A stretch of DNA of 64,000 bases, taken from assembly GCF_001445575.1 (NCBI RefSeq), contig NZ_CP013200.1:3286001-3350000 (forward strand), read 5' to 3'. Both the position numbers and the translations under genes were made by a program. Below are positions 38,501 through 47,416 of the stretch, in pieces (the stretch's first letter is position 1; the number at the start of each line of letters is the position of its first letter). This DNA comes from Arthrobacter alpinus (lineage in GTDB: Bacteria > Actinomycetota > Actinomycetes > Actinomycetales > Micrococcaceae). The notes beneath the pieces were generated by a model. That model made no database searches. It was not told the DNA's origin and saw only the letters and a program-made list of their open reading frames with translations.

Positions 38501-39490
38501 ATGACCACCATTGGTGCCGGCGCATTCCTGGCGGACGACACCATGATTGCTTCCTATGAACTGGGCGGCGGCTACATCCATATTGCCCCGGCTAAAGTGG
38601 GCAAGCGCTCCTTCCTGGGCAACTCCGGTATGGCGGCAGCAGGCCGCACCTTGCCCCGCAACTCGCTGGTGGCCGTGCTTTCGGCGGCGCCGTCCAAGGC
38701 CAAGGCCGGAACCTCGTGGCTGGGCAGCCCGCCGGTCCGCCTGCGCCGCACCAATCTGGAGACGGATAAGTCCCTGACGTTCAATCCGCCGTTGCGGCTC
38801 AAAATTGCCCGCGCCCTGTGGGAATGCTGCCGGATTGTGCCAATGATTCTCTCGGTGGGCATCGCAGCTGCAGTCCTTGTGGCCCTCGACGCGCTCGCTC
38901 AGGCCAGCAGCTACTGGGTGCCCGCCCTTGTCAGTGGCATTGTGCTGATGGTGGCCGGAGCAGTCGCAGCAGGCAGCTCCGTGGCCGCGAAATGGCTCTT
39001 GGTGGGCCGCATCAAAGCCGGCGAACACCCGTTATGGAGCTCGTTCATCTGGCGCAACGAAGTGGTGGATACGTTTATTGAGATGGTCAGCGCACCGTGG
39101 TTTGGCCGCGCAGCCGTGGGCACCCCGGCCATGGTGTGGTGGCTCCGTGCCCTGGGCGCCAAGATTGGGCACGGCACCTGGTGTGAAAGTTACTGGCTGC
39201 CCGAGGCAGACCTCGTCACTCTCGGTGAAAGCTCCACGATCAACCGGGGCTGTGTCATCCAGACCCACCTCTTCCATGACCGGGTCATGGCCATCGATAC
39301 CGTTACGCTGGAAGCTGGAGCCACCATGGGTCCGCACGGGGTGATCCTGCCAGCAGCAACCATCGCCACCAGCGGCACCGTGGGCCCGGCTTCCCTTGTC
39401 ATGCGCGGTGAATCCGTTCCGGCCAGTAGCTACTGGATGGGCAACCCCATCAGCCCATGGAAGGGACCGGAGTTCTCTGACCGCGCTTAA
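35526..39490 (+). CDS. Pls/PosA family single-module NRPS (epsilon-poly-L-lysine synthetase-like), split by a one-base deletion
   Basis: About 1,321 residues once one C is restored in the run near 36258-36264 (giving ALVPAPRSLVRSGMDL); as written, it is two open frames. Adenylation domain (about 1-510): IIFTSGSTGTPKG, AFDASCEEMW, NTYGPTEATV, YRSGDLVRL, GRRIELGEIDAAL, LPTKISGKVDRKAL. Thiolation site FFASGGGSLAAAQL, Ser near 559. Then three repeats of a membrane-helix pair plus a C-terminal acceptor domain with hexapeptide-like turns (about 628-828, 853-1078, 1096-1301). This is the layout and length of Streptomyces Pls (1,319 residues). Aligning to GrsA gives the pocket code D-A-E-S-I-G-T-V, close to the lysine code as I remember it. 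Start GTG at 35526; a TTG at 35478 is possible. The enzyme would be membrane-bound and need a phosphopantetheinyl transferase, found at 41.6 kb. Confidence 0.88.
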
Positions 39491-39521
39491 GCCTTCAACC
39501 GATGTGGACACACAACACAGC

Positions 39522-40906
39522 ATGAAATCCAGCCGCCAACCCCTGCCGGACACTCCCCCGCGCCGCGGACCGCCCATGTCCCGGCCGCTCCGGACAGCTA
39601 TATTCCCCTGCACGGGAGCACCCACTACGCGGTGGAGCACTATGCGTTGGATTTGGAGGCCCGGCTCGCCACTAATCAGTTGCAGGGCCGGGCTCGCATC
39701 ACGGCCCGTGCTCTGGTGCCACTGACCATGGTGGAGCTGGACCTGACGGGGCTGGGCATGGACAAGGCTTCCGTAAATGGCACCCGTGTACAAAAGCACT
39801 CGCAACGTCCGGGAAAGTTGGCGTTGCAGCTACCCGAGCCTGTGGCGGCTGGCGCAAAATTCACCATGGATATCCGCTATAGCGGTTTCCCTGCCCCCGA
39901 CAACGGCGCGTGGGGTGAGGTTGGGTGGGAAGAACTGGACGACGGCGTTTTGGTCGCCGGCCAACCCACCGGCGCACCAACATGGTTCCCCTGTAACGAC
40001 AGGCCCGATAACAAGGCAAGCTACCGCGTTAGCGTCACCACAGACGCCGATTACACCGCGGTGTGCAATGGCACGCTGGTCTCCCATACGAGAAAATCCA
40101 GCCGTGAGACCTGGGTTTACGAACAGAGCGCACCCATGGCCACCTATCTGGCCACCGTGCAGATTGGCCGGTACAAGCTGCTGGCACTGCCAGCCAAGGA
40201 CGGCCAAACACAGCTGCCCATCACGGTGGCCGTGAGCAAAAAACTCCAAGCCAAGGCGGCCACCGCACTGTCCAGGCAACGGGAAATGGTGGATGTTTAC
40301 ACGAAAGCCTTTGGACCCTATCCCTTTGACGCCTATACCGTAGTGGTCACCGAGGATGCGCTGGAGATCCCACTCGAGGCCCAGTCACTGTCCATCCTGG
40401 GCAGCAACCACATGACAACCACGTGGGAAGCCCAGCGGCTCATTGCCCATGAACTCTCACACCAGTGGTTTGGAAACTCCTTGACACTGGCCTCGTGGCA
40501 GGACATTTGGCTCCATGAAGGGTTTGCCTGCTACGCCGAGTGGCTTTGGTCGCAGGAAAGTGGCTCGCTGACCATTGCCGAAAGGGCTTCTGCGGCGCAC
40601 GCCAAGCTGAGCGCCCAACCCGTCGCCTGGACGGTTGGCGCTCCTGGGCCGGAATTGATGTTCGACGATGTTGTGTACAAGCGCGGAGCCTTGGCCCTTG
40701 AAGCCATCCGCGTAGCAGGCGGCGATGTCAACTTCTTTGCCCTGCTGCAACGCTGGACGGCCGAGAATCGCCACGGCTCAGTGTCTACGGCGGCGTTTGT
40801 GGCCTTGGCAGATCTGGTCTGTGCCGATGTCCCACAGTTCTCCGCTGCGGACATTCTCACCCCGTGGTTGTTTCGCAAACAACTGCCCCCGTTGCCCGTA
40901 CGTTAA
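39522..40906 (+). CDS. M1 family zinc metallopeptidase (aminopeptidase), probable one-base deletion near the start
   Basis: Zinc aminopeptidase, about 460 residues. LIAHELSHQWFGNSL holds HExxH, and LHEGFACYAEWLW the third ligand Glu. The exopeptidase motif is replaced by the short-family form EVGWEELDDGVLVAGQPTGAPTWFPCND. The clear frame opens only at a GTG (39632), already inside the first beta strand (VEHYALDLEARLATNQLQGRA). One added G near 39579-39584 joins it to MKSSRQPLPDTPPRRGPPMSRAAPDSYIPLHGS, starting at the ATG 39522, a family-like N-terminus. It follows the Pls-like gene by 31 bases. In Streptomyces, M1 or related zinc peptidases degrade poly-lysine, so a product-trimming role is likely but inferred. 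Confidence 0.85.
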
Positions 40907-41619
40907 AAGTTGCCGCCGCAAGCTACCGCGACCGCGAAGCCTTCCGGCAAAGCTAATTCGCCAGGTGGCAGCTCCCACACGTGTGCCGCTATGTTCCCGG
41001 CTCCCACTCCCTGCCCCACTCCAGCGTGAGGAAATGCTGGGATGAGGGCAGGGTCGGTGCGCAATCCTTGCCCCGTGAATTTGGCCAATGCTTCCTTGCG
41101 GGCCCAGACTGCTGCCCGCCACCTGTCTCGCTCCTCTGGGGCGAGCATAGTCAGAGCGGACTTTTCCGTGGGGCTCAGCGCCACGTCGTCGAACCCGGCA
41201 AAGCCCACTTGGGCAATGTGCTGGACGTCAACGCCCAGAGGTACCCCCGCAGCGGTCACCATGGCGGCTACACCCCAGCCGTTGCTGCGTGAAAAGCTCA
41301 TGGACAGTGCTGCTGGTTTGCCGCGTAGTGCATAGCCGGGGCGCCCGTGCGAGGGCACAGGATTCGGGCCACATGCCGGGCAGGCATACGCGGCCACGAG
41401 ATCTTGCGGGGTAGCAGCTATTAGCTCGGCGGCCATGAGGCGCTGAACCACTCGCCCGGCCAGAAAATCGCGGCGCGTGGTGTGGTTCTCGATGGCAGCA
41501 GCCCTGGCGTGTTCGGCCGAGTCCAGCATTCCGGACAAGCTCAAATCCACGGCAGCCAAGTCAAAGGCTCGCACTGCGATCGGGCTACTGATGAGACCCT
41601 CGACACCGTGCCAGTTCAC
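40903..41619 (-). CDS. 4'-phosphopantetheinyl transferase (Sfp type)
   Basis: Transfers phosphopantetheine from CoA to a carrier-protein Ser. 238 residues. The metal-binding motif is PLGVDVQHIAQ (GVD, about residue 128), and the second motif is WRAAVWARKEALAKFTGQGL (WxxKEAxxK, about residue 170). The Arg/His segment before them is LSMSFSRSNGWGVAAMV. It is convergent with the M1 gene and overlaps it by 4 bases. Its position next to the only visible carrier-protein gene suggests that it activates the Pls-like synthetase. Confidence 0.88.
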   Translation of the reverse strand: MNWHGVEGLISSPIAVRAFDLAAVDLSLSGMLDSAEHARAAAIENHTTRRDFLAGRVVQRLMAAELIAATPQDLVAAYACPACGPNPVPSHGRPGYALRGKPAALSMSFSRSNGWGVAAMVTAAGVPLGVDVQHIAQVGFAGFDDVALSPTEKSALTMLAPEERDRWRAAVWARKEALAKFTGQGLRTDPALIPAFPHAGVGQGVGAGNIAAHVWELPPGELALPEGFAVAVACGGNF

Positions 41620-41674
41620 CCTAGTTCCACCTTCTATTCATCTTGTGTCTTGCCTGCTCACTTAGAATCGAGCA

Positions 41675-42559
41675 ATGACTGAACCCGCTCCGGATTTTAC
41701 CGGTTTTACCGTTATTGACAACGACGACGACGATCCCGTCTTGTTAGCCCCCGACGGATCCCCGGTGGATACTTGGCGCGACGGCTACCCCTATGATTCC
41801 CGGATGGAACGGGACGTCTACGATGCTCAAAAGCGGTTGTTACAAATTGAACTGTTGAAATTGCAGCAATGGATCAAGGCTAGCGGGCGCCGGGTGGTGA
41901 TCTTGTTCGAAGGCCGCGATGCGGCTGGCAAGGGTGGCACCATCAAGCGTTTCACCGAACACCTGAACCCGCGCGGAACCCGCGTAGTGGCGCTGGAGAA
42001 GCCCAGCAATCGGGAGTCCACCCAGTGGTACTTCCAGCGGTATGTTGCGCACCTGCCCAGCGCTGGGGAAATGGTCCTGTTTGATCGGTCCTGGTACAAC
42101 CGGACCGGTGTGGAGCGCGTCATGGGATTTTGCACCAAGGCGCAGTATGACGAATTCATCCGTCAGGCGCCGTTGTTTGAGCGCATGTTGGTCAATGACG
42201 GAGTGACGGTGATCAAGTTTTGGTTCTCCGTCACGCAGGCCGAGCAGCGGACCCGCTTCATCATTCGCCAGGTTGACCCGGTGCGGCAGTGGAAGCTTTC
42301 CCCCATGGACTTGGCGTCCCTGGACAAGTGGGATTCTTACACCTCAGCCAAGGAGCGCATGTTCAAACGCACCGATACCCGCCACGCCCCGTGGACTGTG
42401 GTGAAGTCCAACGACAAAAAGCGCGCGCGCCTGGAAGCGATGCGTCACGTGCTGAGTTTGTTTGACTACACGGGCAAGGACCATGAACTCGTGGGTATGC
42501 CGGACCCGCACATTGTGGGCCCTGCATCCGATGTGGTGGGCGAGGGCGAGGAGTTCTAG
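41675..42559 (+). CDS. ppk2: Polyphosphate kinase 2
   Basis: Interconverts polyphosphate and nucleoside di/triphosphates. 294 residues, one-domain class. Walker A is ILFEGRDAAGKGGTIKRFTEHLNPRG (about residue 75), Walker B/lid is VLFDRSWYNRTGVERVMGF, then EFIRQAPLFERMLV and WKLSPMDLASLDKWDSYTSAKERMF. All are standard for the PPK2 family. It ends GEGEEF then TAG; in the same frame after the TAG a further coding-like stretch of 61 codons follows. Confidence 0.93.
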   Translation: MTEPAPDFTGFTVIDNDDDDPVLLAPDGSPVDTWRDGYPYDSRMERDVYDAQKRLLQIELLKLQQWIKASGRRVVILFEGRDAAGKGGTIKRFTEHLNPRGTRVVALEKPSNRESTQWYFQRYVAHLPSAGEMVLFDRSWYNRTGVERVMGFCTKAQYDEFIRQAPLFERMLVNDGVTVIKFWFSVTQAEQRTRFIIRQVDPVRQWKLSPMDLASLDKWDSYTSAKERMFKRTDTRHAPWTVVKSNDKKRARLEAMRHVLSLFDYTGKDHELVGMPDPHIVGPASDVVGEGEEF

Positions 42560-42745
42560 CTGGCATATACGGCTTCATGGTACGGGCAGTCCGGGCACCT
42601 GGTACCGATTGCTTCGGCCGGCCGGTACTACCAGGGCTGGGCGTGGGAAATAGTCTGGAATCCAGTGGCCCATTCGGGCCGTCCTGTGCTGGCTTGGACT
42701 TATGCCGAGGAAACCGCTAAGCGGAGTGGCGTCGTGTTGTCATAA
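42560..42745 (+). CDS. Small aromatic-rich ORF directly after ppk2, 61 residues, no standard start
   Basis: Begins at a CTG right after the ppk2 TAG and in the same frame. It reads AYTASWYGQSGHLVPI, then GRYYQGWAWEIVWNPVAHSGRP, then VLAWTYAEETAKRSGVVLS and TAA. Composition and codon use look coding, with seven Trp/Tyr in a short stretch. GAGGAG at the end of ppk2 lies about 6 bases before the CTG. Either it is a separate small protein with a CTG start (or a mutated ATG), or a C-terminal extension made by reading through the TAG. Function unknown. Confidence 0.45.
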   Translation: MAYTASWYGQSGHLVPIASAGRYYQGWAWEIVWNPVAHSGRPVLAWTYAEETAKRSGVVLS

Positions 42746-42783
42746 GCGGGGAGATACGCGGCGGACAAGTGGTCTCACGGGGT

Positions 42784-42803
42784 CCCCGCGAAACCCCGCG
42801 GGG
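42784..42803. terminator. Small GC hairpin between convergent genes
   Basis: ccccgcg (42784-42790), loop aaaccc, cgcgggg (42797-42803). It lies between the small ORF after ppk2 and the convergent YceI gene. Confidence 0.4.
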
Positions 42804-42902
42804 AAGGTACAGCGTTCTGGCGGGTTGGCCCCCGTCTTTGCGGAAGCGGCTGCCAGTACCCGCAAGGCATGATTCCGATCCGGCCAAGCAAGGGTTTTGT
42901 CG

Positions 42903-43424
42903 TCATGGGCGGTTCGGTGCGGCGCGGAACTCTGCGAATAATTCGACGCGGATTTGTCGGCCGATGATGATTCCTGGAATGTGGAGGCCCAACAAGGAAC
43001 GGTCAAAACTTCCTTGGATCCTGGTTCTGAGCGTGCTGTCGGTGGCGGCGCAGATACGCGTTGCGATGAGGCTGGCCGGGCACGTGCGCCCCCGGGCCGC
43101 GATAGTGACTTGGGCTGTCCAGCCAGTTGCGGTCGTGCTGCACGAGTCCATGCTGACGGCAAGGATGGGAAAGTGGTGAGTGTTGAGCAGGTGGGGCTTG
43201 GCCAAGTCCCGATCACGCCTTGGGTTGCCGGTGTCGATGGCTGTCAGCTCGAGTTCGGCAGTGGCACGGACAACTTCACCTTGGTTGCCAAATTCGACGG
43301 TTGCAGCGCGGAAGGGAATGCTTCCCTGGACCCCGGAGCGCAGGTGTGGTGCGATGAATGATGCCGTGCTTGCTTGGGGGTCCAGTGTCCACCGGCCGGC
43401 GGCGGTGGTCGCGGCTGTGCTCAT
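42903..43424 (-). CDS. YceI family protein (polyisoprenoid-binding-like)
   Basis: 173 residues. Lipocalin-like YceI fold: AGRWTLDPQASTASFIAPHLRSGVQGSIPFRAATVEFG, ELTAIDTGNPRRDRDLAKPHLLNTHHFPILAVSM, and SLLGLHIPGIIIGRQIRVELFAEF. No signal peptide, so probably cytosolic. GGAG lies 6 bases before the ATG. The ATG overlaps the repaired stop of the VOC gene as ATGA, so the two form an operon controlled from the TetR-type promoter region. Confidence 0.88.
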   Translation of the reverse strand: MSTAATTAAGRWTLDPQASTASFIAPHLRSGVQGSIPFRAATVEFGNQGEVVRATAELELTAIDTGNPRRDRDLAKPHLLNTHHFPILAVSMDSCSTTATGWTAQVTIAARGRTCPASLIATRICAATDSTLRTRIQGSFDRSLLGLHIPGIIIGRQIRVELFAEFRAAPNRP

Positions 43425-44307
43425 TGGATCTCCACCCCAGCCTGCTCCAGAGGTCCGTAGCTGCCAACGACATCGAAGACGTCCCCCGGTCCGGACCGGG
43501 CAGCAGGGCCTGTTCCTCCCCCGGGAGCAGTTTGGAGGTGCCAACGATCTCGTGCAGCAGCTGCAGGCCGGTCTCGGTTTGAACCGTGATGACGATCAGA
43601 CTTGCACCTCCGGGTTGGCGAAGGACGGTGAGGTTGACGAACTCGTCTCGCATGCCTGGATGGCTGGTAATTTCAGGTAGCAACCGATCACTGCCGGCAC
43701 GATCGGACGCCGCCAGCAGAAGCTCCGACCGCGGCCCGTTGAAAGTCAGGACCAGTGCTTTCATCATTACTTGCGGGGAATGGGGCCGCGTCGTTCCGGC
43801 GGCCTTGCCGATCACGCCAATGGATGCTGCCCGTTCGGCGCGCCATTGTTCCTCCTTGGCTTGTGCTGTTGCAATGGCGTCGTCGATGACGAGCGGGGCT
43901 GCCGGGTCAATCACGGTATGGGATTCCATCGTGTAGAAGCGGACCTCGTGGCCATCAGGGTCGTGCAGCATCGGCAGGATCCATCCGATCGTGGCGAAGT
44001 GCACGCCAGCATGGGACTCCCCGAGGCCGCTGAGGTGGGCCGCCAAAGCCTCGATCCCGTCCCGGTCGGGCACTCCGATGGAGAAGTAGTCGAAGCCGGC
44101 TGACGCCTTCGCCCGGTCCGGGTTGAGGTTCAGCGCGAGATCGGGCCCACCGTCGGGATGGGTCATGACCACGCCGGTGCGGCGCCCGTGCTCACGGAAC
44201 TCGATGGCGACCTGATAGCCGAGTCGGGTGCCGTACCACGGGATCGAGCGGTCCAGGTCTGCGACGGGCAGCTTGAGGGTGTGCACCCCAGCCAGTTTCG
44301 GAATCAT
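43421..44307 (-). CDS. VOC family protein with C-terminal extension, split by a one-base deletion
   Basis: Residues 1-130 are a vicinal-oxygen-chelate (glyoxalase/dioxygenase) domain: VHTLKLPVADLDRSIPWYGTRLGYQV, GVVMTHPDGGPDLALNLN, FDYFSIGVPDRDGIEALAAHL, LHDPDGHEVRFYTME. A second part from MMKALVLTFNGPRSELLLAASDRAG to the end has no family that I know. It may be a separate gene if another indel lies near 43765. The frame is lost in CCCCC at 43483-43487. A sixth C gives PDRGDVFDVVGSYGPLEQAGVEIQ and a TGA overlapping the YceI start. As written, the frame runs on antisense-like to 43276. AAGGAG precedes the ATG. Divergent from TetR. Confidence 0.75.
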
Positions 44308-44323
44308 CAGAAAACTCCTTAAT

Positions 44324-44357
44324 TGCAGTCAAACTGTATCTATGCAGTTATACTGCA
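44324..44357. promoter_or_regulatory. Two palindromic operators between VOC and TetR genes
   Basis: tgcagtcaaactgta (44324-44338) and tgcagttatactgca (44343-44357) are two 15-bp palindromes with the shared half-site TGCAGT, centres 19 bp apart, in the 54-base region between divergent starts. This is the expected place for a TetR-family repressor to control both its own gene and the VOC/YceI operon. Confidence 0.75.
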
Positions 44358-44361
44358 CCTT

Positions 44362-45012
44362 ATGAGCGATGACGTCAAGCACCAATCCCTTCCGCGTCCG
44401 AACCTGAGAGCCCGGCGGGTGGCCCGGACCGAGGCCCAGCTCATTCAGGCCGCGGGCGAGCTTTTCCTTGAGCAGGGCTATGTGTCCACCACCCTTGCCC
44501 AGATCGCAGGGCGCGCCGAGGTCGCTGCGCGTACCGTCTATGTTCGCTTCAAAACGAAGGCGGCCCTGTTCAGCCGTGTCGTCGACCAGGCTCTCGTGGG
44601 TGACGTGGAGCCGGTCGATGTAGCCCACCGCCCCCGCGTTCAGGACGCGATGACCGCCGACACCCTCGCCGAACGGATCGCGGCCCTCGCCGACGTCTCA
44701 GTCGGCATCGCGGAACGGGCAGGGCCGATGTTCGAGGTGGCCACCCAGGCCGAGGGACTTGAGCCGGAGCTTGCCGAAGCCGCCCAGGCCGGGCGCCACG
44801 CCACCGCCGCACTGTGCCGCTCGTTCTGGGAGCACGCCGCCGCCGACGGCCTCCTCGCGAAGGGTGCGCGCCCGGAATACCTCACCGTTCTCACCGATGT
44901 TTTGCTCTGCGCCGACACCGTCGTGCACACCAGAAGGACCCATGGATGGTCGGCCTCCCTGCATCGGTCGCTTATCATCGACACGCTGACCGCCCTCACA
45001 AGCCCCAAATAA
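44362..45012 (+). CDS. TetR/AcrR family transcriptional regulator
   Basis: 216 residues. The N-terminal TetR_N helix-turn-helix: VARTEAQLIQAAGELFLEQGYVSTTLAQIAGRAEVAARTVYVRFKTKAALFSRVVDQAL (about residues 20-78). The C-terminal ligand and dimer domain has no recognised signature. The ATG at 44362 is only 4 bases after the second palindrome, so transcripts may be nearly leaderless. Divergent from the VOC gene, which it probably represses. Confidence 0.9.
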   Translation: MSDDVKHQSLPRPNLRARRVARTEAQLIQAAGELFLEQGYVSTTLAQIAGRAEVAARTVYVRFKTKAALFSRVVDQALVGDVEPVDVAHRPRVQDAMTADTLAERIAALADVSVGIAERAGPMFEVATQAEGLEPELAEAAQAGRHATAALCRSFWEHAAADGLLAKGARPEYLTVLTDVLLCADTVVHTRRTHGWSASLHRSLIIDTLTALTSPK

Positions 45013-45868
45013 ATGGATCGAACATCTACTTGACACGAATGTTTCGGAAAACATCGGCAGCCAGTGGATGTTCGGCGGAGCGGGCAGCCCTACCTGATGG
45101 CCTGTGCCGCACCGACAGCATATGTCCCCGCCTTTCGCATACGTCCGTACATGCGCGGAAGACGGGGATAGACGCGGCAGACAGGCTGTGCCGACGGGGA
45201 GATACGCGAAAGGCGGGATTGGTATCGCCTTCGCCCAACGGTTGGTCGAGGGAGTAGATAACACGATTCGCCGCCGGCCCACAGGGGCGAATCATATTCT
45301 CTGCCCCGGCCTCAGCCCGGATGCTAGCGGACTTGTGGCTCCCGCGGGAACATTCGGACTCCAAACGCGGGTGTTTAGTCCCGCCACGGCGCACGGCACA
45401 TACGCCCCCACATTCCACGCCTGTTAGGCCGGGACCAGTGCGTGCAGTGGCGTTCCTTTCGGGGCCGCGGGGCTGGCAATGGCGGAGTTGGGACCTCGTT
45501 TGGGCCCCCGGCTTGTACAGTCGCGATGATGTCGTCACGCTGCCGAGCAGTCCCGGTGATGAGGATCCTCGATAATTGCTGGTTTTCCAGTCAGCGACAC
45601 CGGCCGCAGACCCTGCAACATCTGGCCTGAGGCTACCTCCGAATGCCCGCGCCATAGCGGTTACAGATGCGAATTAGTCACTGTTGTCCCCTGCCGGTAC
45701 CGTGTCCCCGAAACGAGCGGAACCAAGTACCCGGACAAGGTGTACCAGCAGACGTGAGCCAGAGCCCGTCATTAGTCGAGGCCGACTCCACCTGCGGGTT
45801 ATGCTGTGCAGGCATCCAACATTTGGAAAGGTGCCAACGGCGGTAATCGTCGAAACCTGGGGGTTCAC
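45013..45868. other. 856-base region without a recognisable gene
   Basis: Open frames here are antisense or random in look and match nothing that I know. It contains an inverted repeat cccgcctttcgcata (45127-45141) with tacgcgaaaggcggg (45203-45217), one mismatch over 15 bp, enclosing further self-complementary sequence. It may hold gene remains or a structured RNA. Confidence 0.5.
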
Positions 45869-46333
45869 ATGGAATTAGATTGGGTCGACAAATCACAGAA
45901 GTCAGGACGCCAAACGATCCCGATTGTCTTTGCTGTGATGGTTGCTCTCTGCGGCATCTATTTGCCTCTCACAGATGCTACGTATGTGCCCGCCTACATC
46001 GCATCCGCTATTTTCGCCGTAGTTACTCCCGTGGCCCTCATTGTGGCGGCACCCAAAGGCTTGCTGAAGCGAAACCGGGCCTTTCGTTGGCTGTCCATTG
46101 CCAGCGTGTTCTTCGCAGCATGTGCTGTTGTGACCAGTGGATTGTTGCTGTCATTAGGGAGCCCTCAAGGAGCAGCTGGTGATATTGGCGGCTTTGGGAT
46201 GTGGCTGCTGTCGACGGTTGCCTTACTGACTGTCACCAGTTGCGCCGTCAAGGCGTGGCGTATGGAGTATGCGGCACCACCAACAACGTTGCGTGGCCTT
46301 CAGCGCCAGGCGCGACGGGAAAGCCGCCGCTAG
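45869..46333 (+). CDS. Hypothetical membrane protein, four predicted helices
   Basis: 154 residues. Membrane segments: IPIVFAVMVALCGIYLPL, YIASAIFAVVTPVALIVAA, LSIASVFFAACAVVTSGLLLSL and MWLLSTVALLTVTSCAVKAW, with an Arg-rich cytosolic tail. A run of five G lies 5 bases before the ATG. No family recognised. Confidence 0.65.
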   Translation: MELDWVDKSQKSGRQTIPIVFAVMVALCGIYLPLTDATYVPAYIASAIFAVVTPVALIVAAPKGLLKRNRAFRWLSIASVFFAACAVVTSGLLLSLGSPQGAAGDIGGFGMWLLSTVALLTVTSCAVKAWRMEYAAPPTTLRGLQRQARRESRR

Positions 46334-46408
46334 TCCCTCTTTGGGCCGAGCTTTCGCGTTGTCTGCGAATTACGCTCGCTCCCGGTCGGCCCGTCACCCA
46401 AGCTGTGC

Positions 46409-47416
46409 CTAAGCGGTCTGGGCGGATCCGGCGCGTTGAGTGCCGCCGTCGTCCATCCGGTCACGCAAGGTGAGCAAGAGGCTAGCGGCCGTCTCAGGAT
46501 CCGCAACCGTGACGGCAAACTGCTTCTGCCCCGTGGTGGTGATGATGAGGCCAGGGCCGGCGCCCATGACGACGGCGGAACGGCCCGGCATGACCCGGTA
46601 ACCCCAACCACCCCACTCCGAGGGACGCAATTCGGTCACCTCGACGGCGGCAATATCCTCCAGACGGATGCGCTAGAGCGGGATGCGGCCCAGAGTGGAG
46701 ACGATGCGCAGGCCGCGCCAGTCGACGGTCACCTGCATGTGGGCGATGAGCGCGACGATCACGGTGGTCAGCAGCATGGTGCCTCCGCCCATCCAGACAG
46801 TAGACAACTCGCCGTCGGTGAAGGCGGGGATGAACATGATTCCGGTGACGGCGAGCAGCACAACCGGCAACCACAGCAGCACTTTTGAGGTGATGGTCCT
46901 GGACCAGGCACCGGATTCGTTGGCACCAAGCTGGATCCGTGATTCGTGCACTGTGGTGGTGAATTTCGGTTTCGGTGCGATGAAGTAAGGCAAGGCCCCG
47001 AAGAGGAATGAGACGATGAGTGCCGCGAGCCACCACCCGAGAACTGCCTGCTCGGCGCTGCCGGCTTGCAGTGTTAGGCCAGCCGAGATGAGCCATGTGC
47101 CGGCGCCCATGCCGGACACCATGCCAGCGAATCCGACGATGCCACGCAACAGGGCGGGGCGCAGGCTGGGAATGACTGCCGCGATCATGCCGATTACTGC
47201 CGGGATTCCCGTCAGTAGCAAACCAAGGGTGAGTGCCGCCCCGGTGGACATGAAGCCATCCGGTTCGCCGGTTCCCGACCAGTGCGAGGCCAGTTCCGCC
47301 GGCAGCCTGTCGTGCCATGATAGCCACGTTGCGGCAACGGCGCCCAGCGGTATCAGTCCCACCAGACCAGCGGCGATGCGCCGGGTGGCGCTGGTCCTTT
47401 GCTGTACTTCAGTCAT
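46409..47416 (-). pseudogene. DUF1648 domain membrane protein with an in-frame TAG at codon 248
   Basis: The N-terminal DUF1648 motif ATWLSWHDRLPAELASHWSGTGEPDGFMS is followed by several membrane helices (LGLLLTGIPAVIGMIAAVIP, LGWWLAALIVSFLFGALPYF, VLLWLPVVLLAVTGIMFIP, TMLLTTVIVALIAHM). After GLRIVSTLGRIPL comes TAG (46675-46673). The same frame continues RIRLEDIAAVEVTELRPSEWGGWGYRVMPGRSAVVM, then a clear C-terminal domain to 46409. The usual protein spans both parts (about 335 residues), so one codon has become a stop. The start overlaps the GntR gene as ATGA. This pairing with a YtrA-type regulator is common. Confidence 0.78.

Noticed and set aside
45026..45655. 209-codon minus-strand frame in the gene-poor region
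   Set aside because: Random composition, no start signal, no family likeness; probably an effect of high GC.
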